Shown piece after piece: positions 35,185 to 44,876 of a stretch of DNA of 64,000 nt (position 1 is the first letter of the stretch; each line of letters starts with the position of its first letter). The stretch is taken from assembly GCA_964652155.1 (NCBI GenBank), contig CAZZBK010000012.1, forward strand, positions 3,922 through 67,921, given 5' to 3'. The notes beneath the pieces were generated by a model, which ran no database searches, was not told the origin of the DNA, and was given only the letters and a program-made list of their open reading frames with translations. The position numbers and the translations under genes are program-made. This DNA is from CAZZBK01 sp964652155 (GTDB taxonomy: Bacteria > Planctomycetota > Planctomycetia > Pirellulales > PNKZ01).

Positions 35185-37341
35185 ATGAGTCCGGGAACGA
35201 CTGTTGCGGATGTCTTGCGCGCCACCGAAGAAGCCGAACAGCGGAACGATTGGTCGCGCGCCGTCGAACTCTGGCAAGCCCTCGTACAGCATCGTCCACA
35301 CGATGTCGAATGGGTCTGCCGCTGGGCGACAGCTCATGCCGCGCTCGGAAATCACGCACAATCGCAACAGCTATTGCAGGGGGCAGTCGAGCGCGCACCG
35401 CAACATGCCGGTTTGTGGCTTAACCTGGGCGAGGCGCATCGGTGCCTGCGGCAGTACGAACCGGCGATCGCCTGCTTTCGGCGCGTCTGTGAACTGGGCG
35501 GACACATCCCGGCAGCGCTCAACAATCTGGGCCTGATTGCCCAAGAGCAAGGGAACCACGAGGCCGCGCGGCAATACTACGAACAGGCGCTGCTGGCCGG
35601 TCCTCAGATCGCCGATGTGCATTACAACCTGGGGCACCTATGCGTGCTGACGGGCGATGAGCATCGGGCCGAGCAGTGTTTCCGCCGCGCGTTTGAGTTG
35701 CGGCCGGGGTTTTTGCCGCCGCGGATCGGCATGGCCGCGCTCACGCTTCGGCAGCGTCGCTATGACGAGTGTGTGTCTTGGTGCGAGCAAGCATTGGCCA
35801 TCGCGCCACAATCGGTTGAGGCGCTGGTAAATCTGGGGAGCGCCTGGTTTGAGCTGGGAGATGACGCCCGAGCGCTCGAGTATCTGGGCCGCGCGATTGC
35901 GCTTCATCCACACCATAAAAACGCCCACAATAATCTCGCGGTTCAGGCACTCTTGAGTGGCCGCTACACCGACGCACAGCGACATTTGCTCACCGCGATC
36001 GAACATGGCGGGCAAGACGACGCCGGAGTGCTTACCAATTGGGGCAATCTCAACGTGCTCGTCGGTCAAATTGCCGAGGCCGACGCTGCGTACCGCCGCG
36101 CGGCCCAGGTGCGCAGCGATGACCCGGGCCTGTTGAGCAATGTCTTGTATTGCCAATTGTTTCGCGATGACATCAGCGCCGCGCAATTGCTCGCCGAGCA
36201 CGATGCATGGGATGCTCGTTTCGGACACATCAAGAACAGCCAAGTCACCACCGCAGCCGTGGTGGCTCGTTCCTCGCAGCGTTTGCGGATCGGGTTCGTT
36301 TCTCCCGACTTGGGTGAACATCCGGTCGGCTATCTATTGCAGTCCGTGTTGCCCGAGTTGCGGCAGCACGAGCTGGATGTCTATTGTTATTCGAACCACA
36401 TTCGCCGCGGACCGATCGCAGATCAACTGCACGGCGCAAGCACTCAATGGCGAGACATTGTCGGCGTCGACGATCGTGCCGTGGCTGAGCAGATTCGAGG
36501 GGACAAGATCGATATTCTATGCGATCTAGCCGGTCACACGGTCGAGAACCGCCTCACACTGTTCGCCGAGCGTCCCGCGCCGCTGCAAGTGACCTGGCTC
36601 GGGTATCCCGCGACGACCGGCTGTCGAGCGATCGACTATTTGATCACCGACGCATATAAAGTTCCACTGGGGCGCGAAGCGTGGTGCCGAGAGCAGATCG
36701 CTCGCTTGCCCTATTTATCCGAAGGGCTCATTACACCTCGAACGGTTGTGCAGTCCGAGCGAGTGGATGACGCATTGCTGTTGGCGAGCTTTAACAATCC
36801 CTCCAAGCTGGCACCGAGTGTGACGGCGGCCTGGGCTGAGATCATGCGGCGCGTGCCCGAGGCTCGGCTGCTGCTCAAGTATCGAGGCCTCGATGACCCC
36901 TGGGCACAGCAGATCATCGCCGCGCGATTCGCCCGGTTGGGCATTGCACGCGAACGATTGCTGTTCGAGGGTTATACATCACTCGACTCGATGCTCACTC
37001 GACTGAGTTCGGTGGATCTGATGCTCGATTCGTTTCCGTTCTCGGGGGGGCTGACGACCATGTGGGCGTTGTCGGTCGGCGTGCCGGTCGTGACGATCGA
37101 GGGGGACCGCATCGCCGGGCGACAATCGTATGCGATGCTGAAGCATTTGGGGCTCGATGAATTCATCGCACCCGACGCGCCGGGGTACATCCAGCGCGCT
37201 GTCTCACTAGCAAAAGATGAGCCCCGGTGCCGAGCGATGCGGCCAATGATCCGCGAGCGGTATCGGCTCGCACCGGCAGCGCGGCCAGGTCAACTGGCGG
37301 CAGACTTGGCGCAACTGCTTCGCGCGTTGGCCAAGCGATAG
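35185..37341 (+). CDS. TPR protein with GT41 (O-GlcNAc transferase/SPINDLY-like) domain
   Basis: The 718-residue protein has about nine TPR units over residues 5-340 (for example NNLGLIAQEQGNHEAARQYY) and a GT41 catalytic region from about residue 365: RIGFVSPDLGEHPVGYLL, VTWLGYPATTG, FNNPSKLAPSVTAAWAEI and SFPFSGGLTTMWALSVGVPV. In eukaryotes and some bacteria such proteins transfer GlcNAc or fucose to Ser/Thr or Asn residues. No flagellin or adhesin target gene is adjacent. No good ribosome binding site precedes the ATG, so the start is provisional. Confidence 0.85.
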   Translation: MSPGTTVADVLRATEEAEQRNDWSRAVELWQALVQHRPHDVEWVCRWATAHAALGNHAQSQQLLQGAVERAPQHAGLWLNLGEAHRCLRQYEPAIACFRRVCELGGHIPAALNNLGLIAQEQGNHEAARQYYEQALLAGPQIADVHYNLGHLCVLTGDEHRAEQCFRRAFELRPGFLPPRIGMAALTLRQRRYDECVSWCEQALAIAPQSVEALVNLGSAWFELGDDARALEYLGRAIALHPHHKNAHNNLAVQALLSGRYTDAQRHLLTAIEHGGQDDAGVLTNWGNLNVLVGQIAEADAAYRRAAQVRSDDPGLLSNVLYCQLFRDDISAAQLLAEHDAWDARFGHIKNSQVTTAAVVARSSQRLRIGFVSPDLGEHPVGYLLQSVLPELRQHELDVYCYSNHIRRGPIADQLHGASTQWRDIVGVDDRAVAEQIRGDKIDILCDLAGHTVENRLTLFAERPAPLQVTWLGYPATTGCRAIDYLITDAYKVPLGREAWCREQIARLPYLSEGLITPRTVVQSERVDDALLLASFNNPSKLAPSVTAAWAEIMRRVPEARLLLKYRGLDDPWAQQIIAARFARLGIARERLLFEGYTSLDSMLTRLSSVDLMLDSFPFSGGLTTMWALSVGVPVVTIEGDRIAGRQSYAMLKHLGLDEFIAPDAPGYIQRAVSLAKDEPRCRAMRPMIRERYRLAPAARPGQLAADLAQLLRALAKR

Positions 37342-37346
37342 TTGTT

Positions 37347-38942
37347 TCAGGGGCTTTTGAGTGCCTCGGGGGACGCGCCCAAGCGACGGGCGGCGCCGCG
37401 CATCTCGCCGAGCGCACGCTCGTTCCGTTCTTTCGCCAACTCGGCAAGCAGCACGGGCAATTGCTGGCGGTCGCCGATCTGCCCCAACGCCCGCGCCAAG
37501 TAGCCCCGCTCATGAGGTTCGGTCGCCTTGGCAAGCGCCTGGGCAATGTTAGGCCCTGCGGCGGCAGCACGTTCGCCGAGGTACCCCAGCGCGTGAGCCG
37601 CTTTCATCCGCGTCAGACTATCTTCGTGGGTGACGTAAGGACGCACGGCGGCAATGCGCGCAGCCGAGTCGGGCTCGATCAGCGCCAGGGCTCCCAACGC
37701 CACGACACGAGTAACCGAATCGCGGTCGCTGGAGCCGGCGGCTTCGAGCGGAGCGATCATTTGTCGATTCGAGCTGACCGCCTTGCCGATGCGCCCCAAG
37801 GCGCGGGCCGCTGTCTCGCGACACTTTTTTTCCGGGTCGTTTTTTAGTTGCAGGATCAACTGCGCGACGGCACCTTCTGAGGCGACCCCTTGCGGGCCCA
37901 GGACCGTGGCGGCCCATTCGCGGACCTCGGGATCGACGTCCTTGAGCGACGCTTGCAGTTGAGGCATGAGCAGCGGCGCGACGTCGTTGTGCGGCAGTGA
38001 ACGGACGGCGATGCGACGCACAGCCGCGTCGGGGCTGTTGAATGCCGCCTCCATTTGTGCGCGTCGCTCATCGAGCGCGAGCGTCAATTTCTTCTGCAAC
38101 GCCTGATTGAGCCAGGCGATGAGTTGCTCTTGGTAGTCAGAGCCGAGCTTTTGCCAGCCCCCCATGCCATGCGCTCCGCTCGGCACATGAATCAGGTCGC
38201 AACGATTGCCGGCCGCGCGCATCCACTGCTGAAAAACGGTCGACTGCCGATAGGGGACCTGCGCGTCGGCGTCGCCGTGAATAAGCAGAAAGGGGGGCAG
38301 ACCCGCGTGGATATACCGCGCGGGTGAGGCCTCGCGCAGCACGACCCGGGCAGCGTCGTTGAGTTCGGTCAAACCGAGCAGCGCAACCATCGAGGGGCCC
38401 AACTCGCCCCGGTTGTCGACTTGCATTTCCAGGTCGTGTGGCGCGTAAAAGGGGACGACCGCCGCGACCGACGTGTTGCCTTGACCATGCACGCCTGCCC
38501 AGGAGACCAGATGTCCGCCGGCCGACTCACCGATCAGGGCGATGCGGCTGGGATCGACTTTGTATTCTTTGGCATGAGCGCGGACCCAGCGGATGGCCGT
38601 GGCCACATCGTCGGCGCAGGCGGGCCAGCGATGTTGCGGGGCGAGCCGATAGTTGATCGTGAACCAAGCGAAACCGGCCTTGCTGAGCGGTTCGAACAGG
38701 GGCTTGATGTAGCTCTGCTTGTCGCCACGCATGAACCCGCCCCCATGTACCAGGATGCAGGTCATGAACGGCCCTTTGCCCTCAGGCACGAACGCATCGA
38801 GCGTCAGGCTTACATCGCCGACGCGAGCAAATTCGATATCGGTCTTGTGGCCGACAAGCGGCGTAGCCGCGGGATCGGCCGCTGGCAACATGGTGACAAA
38901 CAGCGCCCACGCCAATAACGCCAGAATCGATCGTGATTTCAT
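37347..38942 (-). CDS. Secreted alpha/beta hydrolase fused to HEAT repeats
   Basis: From the ATG at 38942 the protein has 531 residues with a signal peptide ending at LPAADP. The hydrolase (about 30-315) has the oxyanion motif HGGGF (66-70) and the nucleophile elbow GESAGG with Ser140, typical of hormone-sensitive-lipase-like esterases and carbohydrate esterases. A HEAT/PBS-type array follows (about 325-525), with repeats such as CRETAARALGRIGKA and TRMKAAHALGYLG. The repeats probably bind a partner. The gene is 5 bases from the convergent GT41 gene. Confidence 0.85.
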   Translation of the reverse strand: MKSRSILALLAWALFVTMLPAADPAATPLVGHKTDIEFARVGDVSLTLDAFVPEGKGPFMTCILVHGGGFMRGDKQSYIKPLFEPLSKAGFAWFTINYRLAPQHRWPACADDVATAIRWVRAHAKEYKVDPSRIALIGESAGGHLVSWAGVHGQGNTSVAAVVPFYAPHDLEMQVDNRGELGPSMVALLGLTELNDAARVVLREASPARYIHAGLPPFLLIHGDADAQVPYRQSTVFQQWMRAAGNRCDLIHVPSGAHGMGGWQKLGSDYQEQLIAWLNQALQKKLTLALDERRAQMEAAFNSPDAAVRRIAVRSLPHNDVAPLLMPQLQASLKDVDPEVREWAATVLGPQGVASEGAVAQLILQLKNDPEKKCRETAARALGRIGKAVSSNRQMIAPLEAAGSSDRDSVTRVVALGALALIEPDSAARIAAVRPYVTHEDSLTRMKAAHALGYLGERAAAAGPNIAQALAKATEPHERGYLARALGQIGDRQQLPVLLAELAKERNERALGEMRGAARRLGASPEALKSP

Positions 38943-39067
38943 CGCAGTTCTCGAACGTAGAACAGGGGAATGAGCCCGCCAAAACACATGCGTGGCGCGT
39001 GCAAGACGACCAGTGTACGTGACGGTACGCGACAAAGCAAAGCGTGGCGCGATGGCGCAGCGGCGGC

Positions 39068-41218
39068 CTACTGGGCTTGTTGCAACTCTCGGACCGTCAG
39101 CCAAGCCGGGTCCACGGACTCATCCGTGCCGCGAAACACCCAGTGTCCCTGCTGCAACTCAAACCCCTGCTGCTCGTAGAACGAGTGGCAGGGTTGATTG
39201 TGCGGCGTGACCTGGAAGTGCCCCAAGATCGGTTCGTCGCCGCGGCGGTGTGCGCGCTTGATGTGGTTCATGACGGCCGTCTCGATCCCGTAGCCGAAAA
39301 CCCGGCAACTCAGCACAAAGACAGGCACGCACAGCGCGTCCTGTCGGAGTTCGACGACCACAATGCATACGATTCCGTTGCTGCCAAACTTGTCGCTCTC
39401 TTGGATGCACAGGATCTCGTGGTCTGGGCTGGCATGCCACTCACTTACTTCGCGAAACGTGGTCCGTGTTCCGCACAGATTGAACTGATTGGTACGATTG
39501 ATCAGTTCGACGACGCGCTTCAGGTCGCCGCTCTCGGCAGGGCGAATATCGACCGTGATGTCCAGCGTTTCGTACAGGGCCGTTTCGTCTTCGCGTTCCT
39601 CGCCCTGCTGAGCAATGAATCGCTCCCGTTCTTCACGTTGCTTGTAGAGCGCGGTGCGATCTTCGTCCGCATGCTCGGGGAGGAGAGCGGCCCAAGCTTC
39701 GAGCAGCGCCCAGGTCCGTTCGCACGTGGCGTCGAGGGGCAGCACTTCGGGGAGCGTGAGGCTGGCCAACTGCCGCTCGTCGGCCCGGTCGTCGATGAAT
39801 ACGAAGTCTTTCAGCTTCAGGTTGAGCGCCTGCTGAGTGCGGCGGAGATTTCCGACCTTCGGCTCCCAGTTGATCTCGGCATGCACGAAATCATCAGGCT
39901 GCAACACGGCTCCGTCCCAGTGGACGTTGTGTGGATCATTTTTCGAGTTGATCGACAGCAGCACTCCCTTGTGCCTGAGCGTTTGCAGCAGTCGCTGGCG
40001 GCGTTCGAAATGACGCACGGTCCCTTCGCCGATCACGCCATCCCACAGCGTATTGTCCAAGTCGCACACGACGAGTTTTCGCGTCAGCAATTGTCCCGCG
40101 GCAAAAATCACGTCCCGATAGACGCTGGCAAGCTGCCGCCCCAACTCGGCCGGATGTTGGAGTTCCGCGGCGTAGAACATTCGTCCCAGCTGCCACTCCG
40201 AATCATCGTCGAGCAGCGACACCTCGTTGAGCAGATGCAGATGTTCGAAGGTGCGCGCGTTGAGTTCGGCCAGCAAGGCCGGCAGGCGGCTGTTAAAGAC
40301 GCGGCGGGCAGCGGCACGGGCGCGATAACTCAAACACCCCTTCACACGGTCTTGCCATGTGCCTTCGTGCCGCGGGATATTGGCGGAGTTGTGGACCAGA
40401 ATCGGACATTCGAAGAGCCGGGCCAACAGGTCGAGCGTCGCGCTGGCTTCGGCCAACGTTGACTCGACGACTTCGTGGATCATGCGCCGTGACGACAGGG
40501 CGCGACGCCACGAGAGGAATTGAGCGTACGGCAACGATAGTTCATAGCTGGTCGGACTGTAGAACACCACGTCGAATGTCTGGCCCGCCAAAGCGCGCAA
40601 TTGATTTCGAGCCTCGACGGGATTTTTGCTCGTGATAAAGGTGGGTTCCAGGACCGTGTCGTCGGCGGCGCATTGGGACACCAGGAATGTCATCACATCC
40701 AAGTGCAAGCAGTCGCCGATCAGCAACAGCCGGCAACAGCGCGAACCCTCGACCGTGACTTGGCCGTAGGCCGCGTCGAGGGCCCCTTCAAGCCGAGTGA
40801 GCGATTCGCTCTCCAGTCGCGTCCGCATGGAGTCGAGCAGCGCGGCACGTTCTTCACGACAAACATGGTCACGAAAGGAGCGGTGCTCTTCGCGCGTGAA
40901 CGGGTCGTAGTGTAGTTGCTTATGTTTCTCGCCGGCAAACAGTGTCAGATACAACATGTCGCCCGTGCGAAAGTAGAGCGCCAGATAGTCGACGAGGGCT
41001 CCGAACTCCTGTAGCGCGTAATGCGAGGGACTCGGGCTCGCCGCGACCGCTGCTTGGGTCTTCTGCCAATCGGCTACAACTTGGTAGCAAGCCTCGGCCA
41101 GCGCGTGCCGATGGGTCGTCAATTGATCCGACAAAGCCAGACTGACCCCGTCGAGGGGCTGCTGGGATGGAACGGACGTGGGGACCATCGTCGAACGACG
41201 GGCTCGAATCGCACCCAT
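39068..41218 (-). CDS. FkbH-like HAD-IIIC protein with C-terminal acyltransferase (GNAT-like) region
   Basis: With the ATG at 41218 the protein has 716 residues. The HAD active site is VVCDLDNTLWDG (nucleophile Asp386, Asp388), preceded by an SGNH-like N-terminal part (LLLIGDCLHLDVM, YSPTSYELSL) and followed by INSKNDPHNV and FVFIDDRADE. The end is a GNAT-like region (RVFGYGIETAVMNH). FkbH-type enzymes load a glyceryl unit onto a carrier protein for polyketide assembly, but no polyketide or carrier genes are adjacent. The start is uncertain: ATGs at 41257, 41218 and 41188 are all possible and none has a well-spaced ribosome binding site. Confidence 0.75.
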   Translation of the reverse strand: MGAIRARRSTMVPTSVPSQQPLDGVSLALSDQLTTHRHALAEACYQVVADWQKTQAAVAASPSPSHYALQEFGALVDYLALYFRTGDMLYLTLFAGEKHKQLHYDPFTREEHRSFRDHVCREERAALLDSMRTRLESESLTRLEGALDAAYGQVTVEGSRCCRLLLIGDCLHLDVMTFLVSQCAADDTVLEPTFITSKNPVEARNQLRALAGQTFDVVFYSPTSYELSLPYAQFLSWRRALSSRRMIHEVVESTLAEASATLDLLARLFECPILVHNSANIPRHEGTWQDRVKGCLSYRARAAARRVFNSRLPALLAELNARTFEHLHLLNEVSLLDDDSEWQLGRMFYAAELQHPAELGRQLASVYRDVIFAAGQLLTRKLVVCDLDNTLWDGVIGEGTVRHFERRQRLLQTLRHKGVLLSINSKNDPHNVHWDGAVLQPDDFVHAEINWEPKVGNLRRTQQALNLKLKDFVFIDDRADERQLASLTLPEVLPLDATCERTWALLEAWAALLPEHADEDRTALYKQREERERFIAQQGEEREDETALYETLDITVDIRPAESGDLKRVVELINRTNQFNLCGTRTTFREVSEWHASPDHEILCIQESDKFGSNGIVCIVVVELRQDALCVPVFVLSCRVFGYGIETAVMNHIKRAHRRGDEPILGHFQVTPHNQPCHSFYEQQGFELQQGHWVFRGTDESVDPAWLTVRELQQAQ

Positions 41219-41304
41219 GAGGCATGCTCGCGCGTGTGTAAGAGTCCGGAGCGACATCCTCCGGCACACTGCAAGCCTACTTCTTTTTTTGACACCCGGC
41301 TGGC

Positions 41305-43509
41305 TCAATCCCCGTTCTTGTCGAGCACCTGCAGCAGGGCGGCAAAGTCATCGGTCCAAAGCAGCGGCGGCTTCGATTCTGGACCAAACGGGATGACCGC
41401 CTCGGCCACGGATTTCTGATCCAGAAAATCTTGATTGCTCGTGACCAAGAGCCAGTTTGACGTATCGGTGTGCTGATCGGCGTCCTTCTCGGCATTGATC
41501 CAAATCACCTCCTTATGCCCCTCGTTCCCGAGGGCTCGCACGATCGGCTTGAGGTCCAAATGCCGATTCGACACATGCACGACCAAGATGCCGTCCGGCC
41601 GCATGTGTTTCTGATAGATTGCAAAACACTCGCGGGTCAGCAGGTGGATCGGAATTGCGTCGCTGCTGAACGCGTCGATTGCCAATACGTCGAACTGCTG
41701 TGACTCGCCTCGGGCCAACTCATACTCCATCTGGAGGCGAGCGTCGCCGAGCACCGTCGTCACCTTGGCGGGTGTGTCTTTACGATACGTGAAGTGCTTG
41801 TCGCACAGTCGGATCACCTCAGGATTAATTTCGTAGAAGCGAATTCGGTCGGGCTTGGTGCCGTACACGGCGATGGTGCCGGTACCGAGACCCACCACGC
41901 CGATGTGCAACCCTGCCGCAGGCTCGGTTTGCCGGCGCGGGTGCTTGAGGATAGCCATCCCCAGGCCGCTGTCGGGACTGTAATACGAGGTCGGCTGCCG
42001 ACTCTTGGGCGGATCGACGAACTGCACGCCGTGGATGATCGTGCCGTGGATCAGCGTATGCAGCAGGATAGGTTGGTCCACCTCGTCGAGCCCTTCCAGT
42101 GTTTCCCAAACGCGCAGCACACCGTAGAAGTTTCGTGAGCGTTCCAGCACTGAGTCATTCGAGTGCCGAATGTTCTGGTTCAAAAACGACATCATCACGA
42201 GCAGCGCGCTGACCAGCGGCGCCCAGGCTTCCCAATACTTGCCGTGATACAGCGAGGAATGCTTGTCACGAAACAGGGCCCAATAAAACAGCAGCGTGCC
42301 GACGACGATCGAGACATGGAATTCCCAGTAGCCGTTGAAGACCACCGGGGCACCCAAGGCAACGAGCAGGCCCCCCAACGCGCCGCCGGCCGACACGATG
42401 AGAAAGAACAACGTCAGATGCCGGCTCGAGGGCTTCGAGCGCGACAACTCGCCGTGGCACAACATGCAGCCGGTAAACAATAGCAGCGCATACTGCGCGA
42501 TCTGCTGCGGCACATTGTTGGTCGCCTTGAGGTATTCGGCAAGCTTATTGAGCCCCTCGACCAATGAGTCGATCCCCCCTAGGCCAGGCGGCGACCAACC
42601 GCCGGTGAGGGCAAACATTTGAATCAGAATGGCCATCCACCACAGCACGCCAAAGGCGCCGCGATGGTACCAGCGAGGATGATCGAAGCACAAAATAAAC
42701 GTCACGAGATACAACGCCAACGGCATCACCCAAAGGAACGGAACGACGGCGACCTCTTGCGAAATCTGATTGGTGATGGCCAGCAACAACACCGACCCGC
42801 AGGCCGAGAGGCAGAGCCAAAAGAGCATGTCCTCCCAGGTGGGAGCTCGCTCGGGCTCGACCGAGACGCTCTTGTTTGATGCGAGACCAGAATCGCCCAG
42901 GGGCGACGCGGCCGCGGCCGGTTCGTTGAACAGTCGCCAGGCGCACCATCCGCAGGCCAGCACGAAACCCGCATAGCCGACCGACCAGGAAATCGTCTGC
43001 ACCGACAGCCGGAACTGCGGCTCGACGAGCAGCGGGTACCCGAGCAGCGCGAGCAGCGAACCGACGTTCGACAGCGAGTAAAGCCGATACGGCGACATGC
43101 CCGGATACGATCGAGCGAACCAGCTTTGCAACAACGGACCGGTCGTCGAGAGCACGAAGTAGGGGAGTCCCACCGTGGCGGCGATTAGCAACAGAATGCG
43201 CGCTTCGGGATATTGGCCGTCGGCGGGCTTCCAAGAGTCCGAGGGGGTGACGGGCAGCAAGGCCAGCGAGACGAGCAGCAGCACGCCATGCACCAGCGCT
43301 TGCTGACGCGGTTTGAGAAACGAGGCCAAGCCGTGCGCGTAGGCGTAACCGCCCAAGAGCAGCAACTGGAACATCAACATGCAGGTGGTCCACACGCCGG
43401 GCGTACCGCCGAACCACGGCAGAATGTACTTGCCGATCATTGGTTGCACGGCGAAGAGCAGAAACGCGCTTGTGAATATCGTCAGCGAGAAACGAAGCAT
43501 CGCGATCAT
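41305..43509 (-). CDS. Integral membrane protein fused to a spermidine-synthase-like domain
   Basis: The 734-residue protein has about ten predicted membrane segments in its first 440 residues (starting LRFSLTIFTSAFLLFAVQPM) and a Rossmann methyltransferase-like domain in the last 270: VVGLGTGTIAVYG, YEINPEV, LGDARLQMEYE and AIDAFSSDAIP, matching the aminopropyltransferase pattern. Fused MFS/polyamine-synthase proteins occur in many bacteria; whether they make spermidine has rarely been tested. Agmatine-to-putrescine genes lie about 16 kb away. It probably starts at ATG 43509. Confidence 0.8.
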   Translation of the reverse strand: MIAMLRFSLTIFTSAFLLFAVQPMIGKYILPWFGGTPGVWTTCMLMFQLLLLGGYAYAHGLASFLKPRQQALVHGVLLLVSLALLPVTPSDSWKPADGQYPEARILLLIAATVGLPYFVLSTTGPLLQSWFARSYPGMSPYRLYSLSNVGSLLALLGYPLLVEPQFRLSVQTISWSVGYAGFVLACGWCAWRLFNEPAAAASPLGDSGLASNKSVSVEPERAPTWEDMLFWLCLSACGSVLLLAITNQISQEVAVVPFLWVMPLALYLVTFILCFDHPRWYHRGAFGVLWWMAILIQMFALTGGWSPPGLGGIDSLVEGLNKLAEYLKATNNVPQQIAQYALLLFTGCMLCHGELSRSKPSSRHLTLFFLIVSAGGALGGLLVALGAPVVFNGYWEFHVSIVVGTLLFYWALFRDKHSSLYHGKYWEAWAPLVSALLVMMSFLNQNIRHSNDSVLERSRNFYGVLRVWETLEGLDEVDQPILLHTLIHGTIIHGVQFVDPPKSRQPTSYYSPDSGLGMAILKHPRRQTEPAAGLHIGVVGLGTGTIAVYGTKPDRIRFYEINPEVIRLCDKHFTYRKDTPAKVTTVLGDARLQMEYELARGESQQFDVLAIDAFSSDAIPIHLLTRECFAIYQKHMRPDGILVVHVSNRHLDLKPIVRALGNEGHKEVIWINAEKDADQHTDTSNWLLVTSNQDFLDQKSVAEAVIPFGPESKPPLLWTDDFAALLQVLDKNGD

Positions 43510-43983
43510 TCCAGTGGTAACGATTATGCCGGCACATCGTCAACGCGACGCGGTGCAACCCGACTTAGCCGTGTGCAATCATAGGTTGTAACACTTGTGG
43601 TGGAGGGGAGAAAAGCACGCGCGGGACTTTCTGGCATGTTTGGTAAAAAGTGCCGGTCAGGCAGGATTTCGTGACGTACATTTGCTGGTAGCGGAACCCG
43701 CGCGCAGTGGTCTGTGTCGCGGGATGAAAATTGAGTATCCGTGTCCGGTTGGACTCCCACCTCGCCCCTGTGCGGGGCGGAACACAGGTCTCCACATCAT
43801 GATTCACAGTGCGATCTACCTAGACTCGTCGACGGCGGCTCAGTTGCTACTGGCGTTCTTCACAGTTGTCTCAGCGCTCCTCCATACGTTTGTGTTCGCC
43901 CGGAGCTAATTGAACTCACGGCGCAACGCGAGAACGGCGCCCAGGAGCCGCTTTCGATTCTCTAGGAAAAGGTATTCCCTGCC
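43510..43983. other. Intergenic region upstream of the Tad locus
   Basis: These 474 bases between divergent genes hold no recognised gene. A 36-codon frame (43799-43909) encodes a peptide with one hydrophobic segment (LLLAFFTVVSALLHTFVF) but has no clear ribosome binding site and lacks the Glu+5 and Tyr of Flp pilins. A hairpin CGCCCC-tgtgc-GGGGCG lies at 43763-43779, about 20 bases before that frame. The promoter of the pilus genes probably lies here. Confidence 0.4.
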
Positions 43984-44550
43984 ATGTTCGAAACTGAGTC
44001 CCTCTTGAACATTCTCTCCGAGCACTGGAGCGTGTGGCTCGTGACCGCGGTGCTGATCGTGGCGGCCGTGATCGATGGCCTGCAACTAAAAGTCCCCAAC
44101 TGGATCACCTATCCGATGATCCTCAGCGGCTGGGCCTACTGTTTCATCGCGTTCGGCCTCGAAGGGCTCGGTTACAGCTTGCTGGCCACCGTCGTGGGCC
44201 TGGCGCTGCTGTTGCCCCTGTACGCCATCGGCGGCATGGGCGCGGGAGACGTCAAACTGCTCGCCGGCGTCGGTGCCTGGGTCGGCAGCTATGTCACGTT
44301 TTATGCCTTCTGCTACTCGGCCATTATTGGCGGCGTCATGGCCGTCGGCATGGTGCTGTACCGCAAGGCCTGGAGCAAGCACAGCCAGCAGTTTGTGATG
44401 ATCGCCAACGAGATTGCCACGATCCGCAATCCCGAGGCGCTCGCGACGATCGCCGCCGAACGCAAGCCGCGGATGTTCTTGTTGCCCTACGGGATTCCGA
44501 TCGCGATCGGCACGATTCTCTACTTTGCCATGACGGGCATGCTGCCATGA
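43984..44550 (+). CDS. Prepilin peptidase (A24 family, CpaA/TadV)
   Basis: The 188-residue membrane protein carries the two catalytic aspartates of type IV prepilin peptidases: D31 in AAVIDGLQLKVPNW and D89 in GMGAGDVK. About five to six membrane segments are evident. It lacks the N-terminal methylase domain, as usual for Tad systems. It cleaves the leader of Flp-type pilins at the inner membrane. It heads the pilus gene cluster, with AGG-rich sequence (AGGAAAAGG) 11-19 bases before the ATG. Confidence 0.9.
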   Translation: MFETESLLNILSEHWSVWLVTAVLIVAAVIDGLQLKVPNWITYPMILSGWAYCFIAFGLEGLGYSLLATVVGLALLLPLYAIGGMGAGDVKLLAGVGAWVGSYVTFYAFCYSAIIGGVMAVGMVLYRKAWSKHSQQFVMIANEIATIRNPEALATIAAERKPRMFLLPYGIPIAIGTILYFAMTGMLP

Positions 44551-44876
44551 AAATGGGCTTCGATTTGAACCGCGAAGATAAACCGCGACGCGGCAGCATT
44601 GCTGTCGGCCGGTATTTCGGTGGTCAAATTGGAGAAGCCTTGCCGATTATGCCGACAATACCGGCGAAGCGCCACGCTAGCCCGATGGGCCTGCGCGGTG
44701 CTAGCGCGCCCGAAGTTGCTCAATCAGCTGCGGTGCGAGGTCGTGTTGTAACGCCTGTTATGAATGCAGCGGTTAAAGTCAACGAATCAGCCGTACCGTT
44801 CATCCGCATCGCAGGGCCCCTGCGGGCTGTGGCAATTCGGCGACGGTTACGGTCGACGTGCCAATTAGTTAAGTAA
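44547..44876 (+). CDS. Hypothetical small basic protein, ATGA-coupled to the prepilin peptidase
   Basis: A 109-codon frame starts inside the stop of the peptidase gene (ATGA, 44547-44550), an arrangement typical of real coupled genes. The product is basic (many Arg and Lys), without a membrane segment, signal peptide or pilin motif, and resembles no family I recognise. Base composition is less GC-biased at third positions than in the neighbours, so it could be a chance frame. It stands where a pilin gene would be expected. Confidence 0.25.
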   Translation: MKMGFDLNREDKPRRGSIAVGRYFGGQIGEALPIMPTIPAKRHASPMGLRGASAPEVAQSAAVRGRVVTPVMNAAVKVNESAVPFIRIAGPLRAVAIRRRLRSTCQLVK

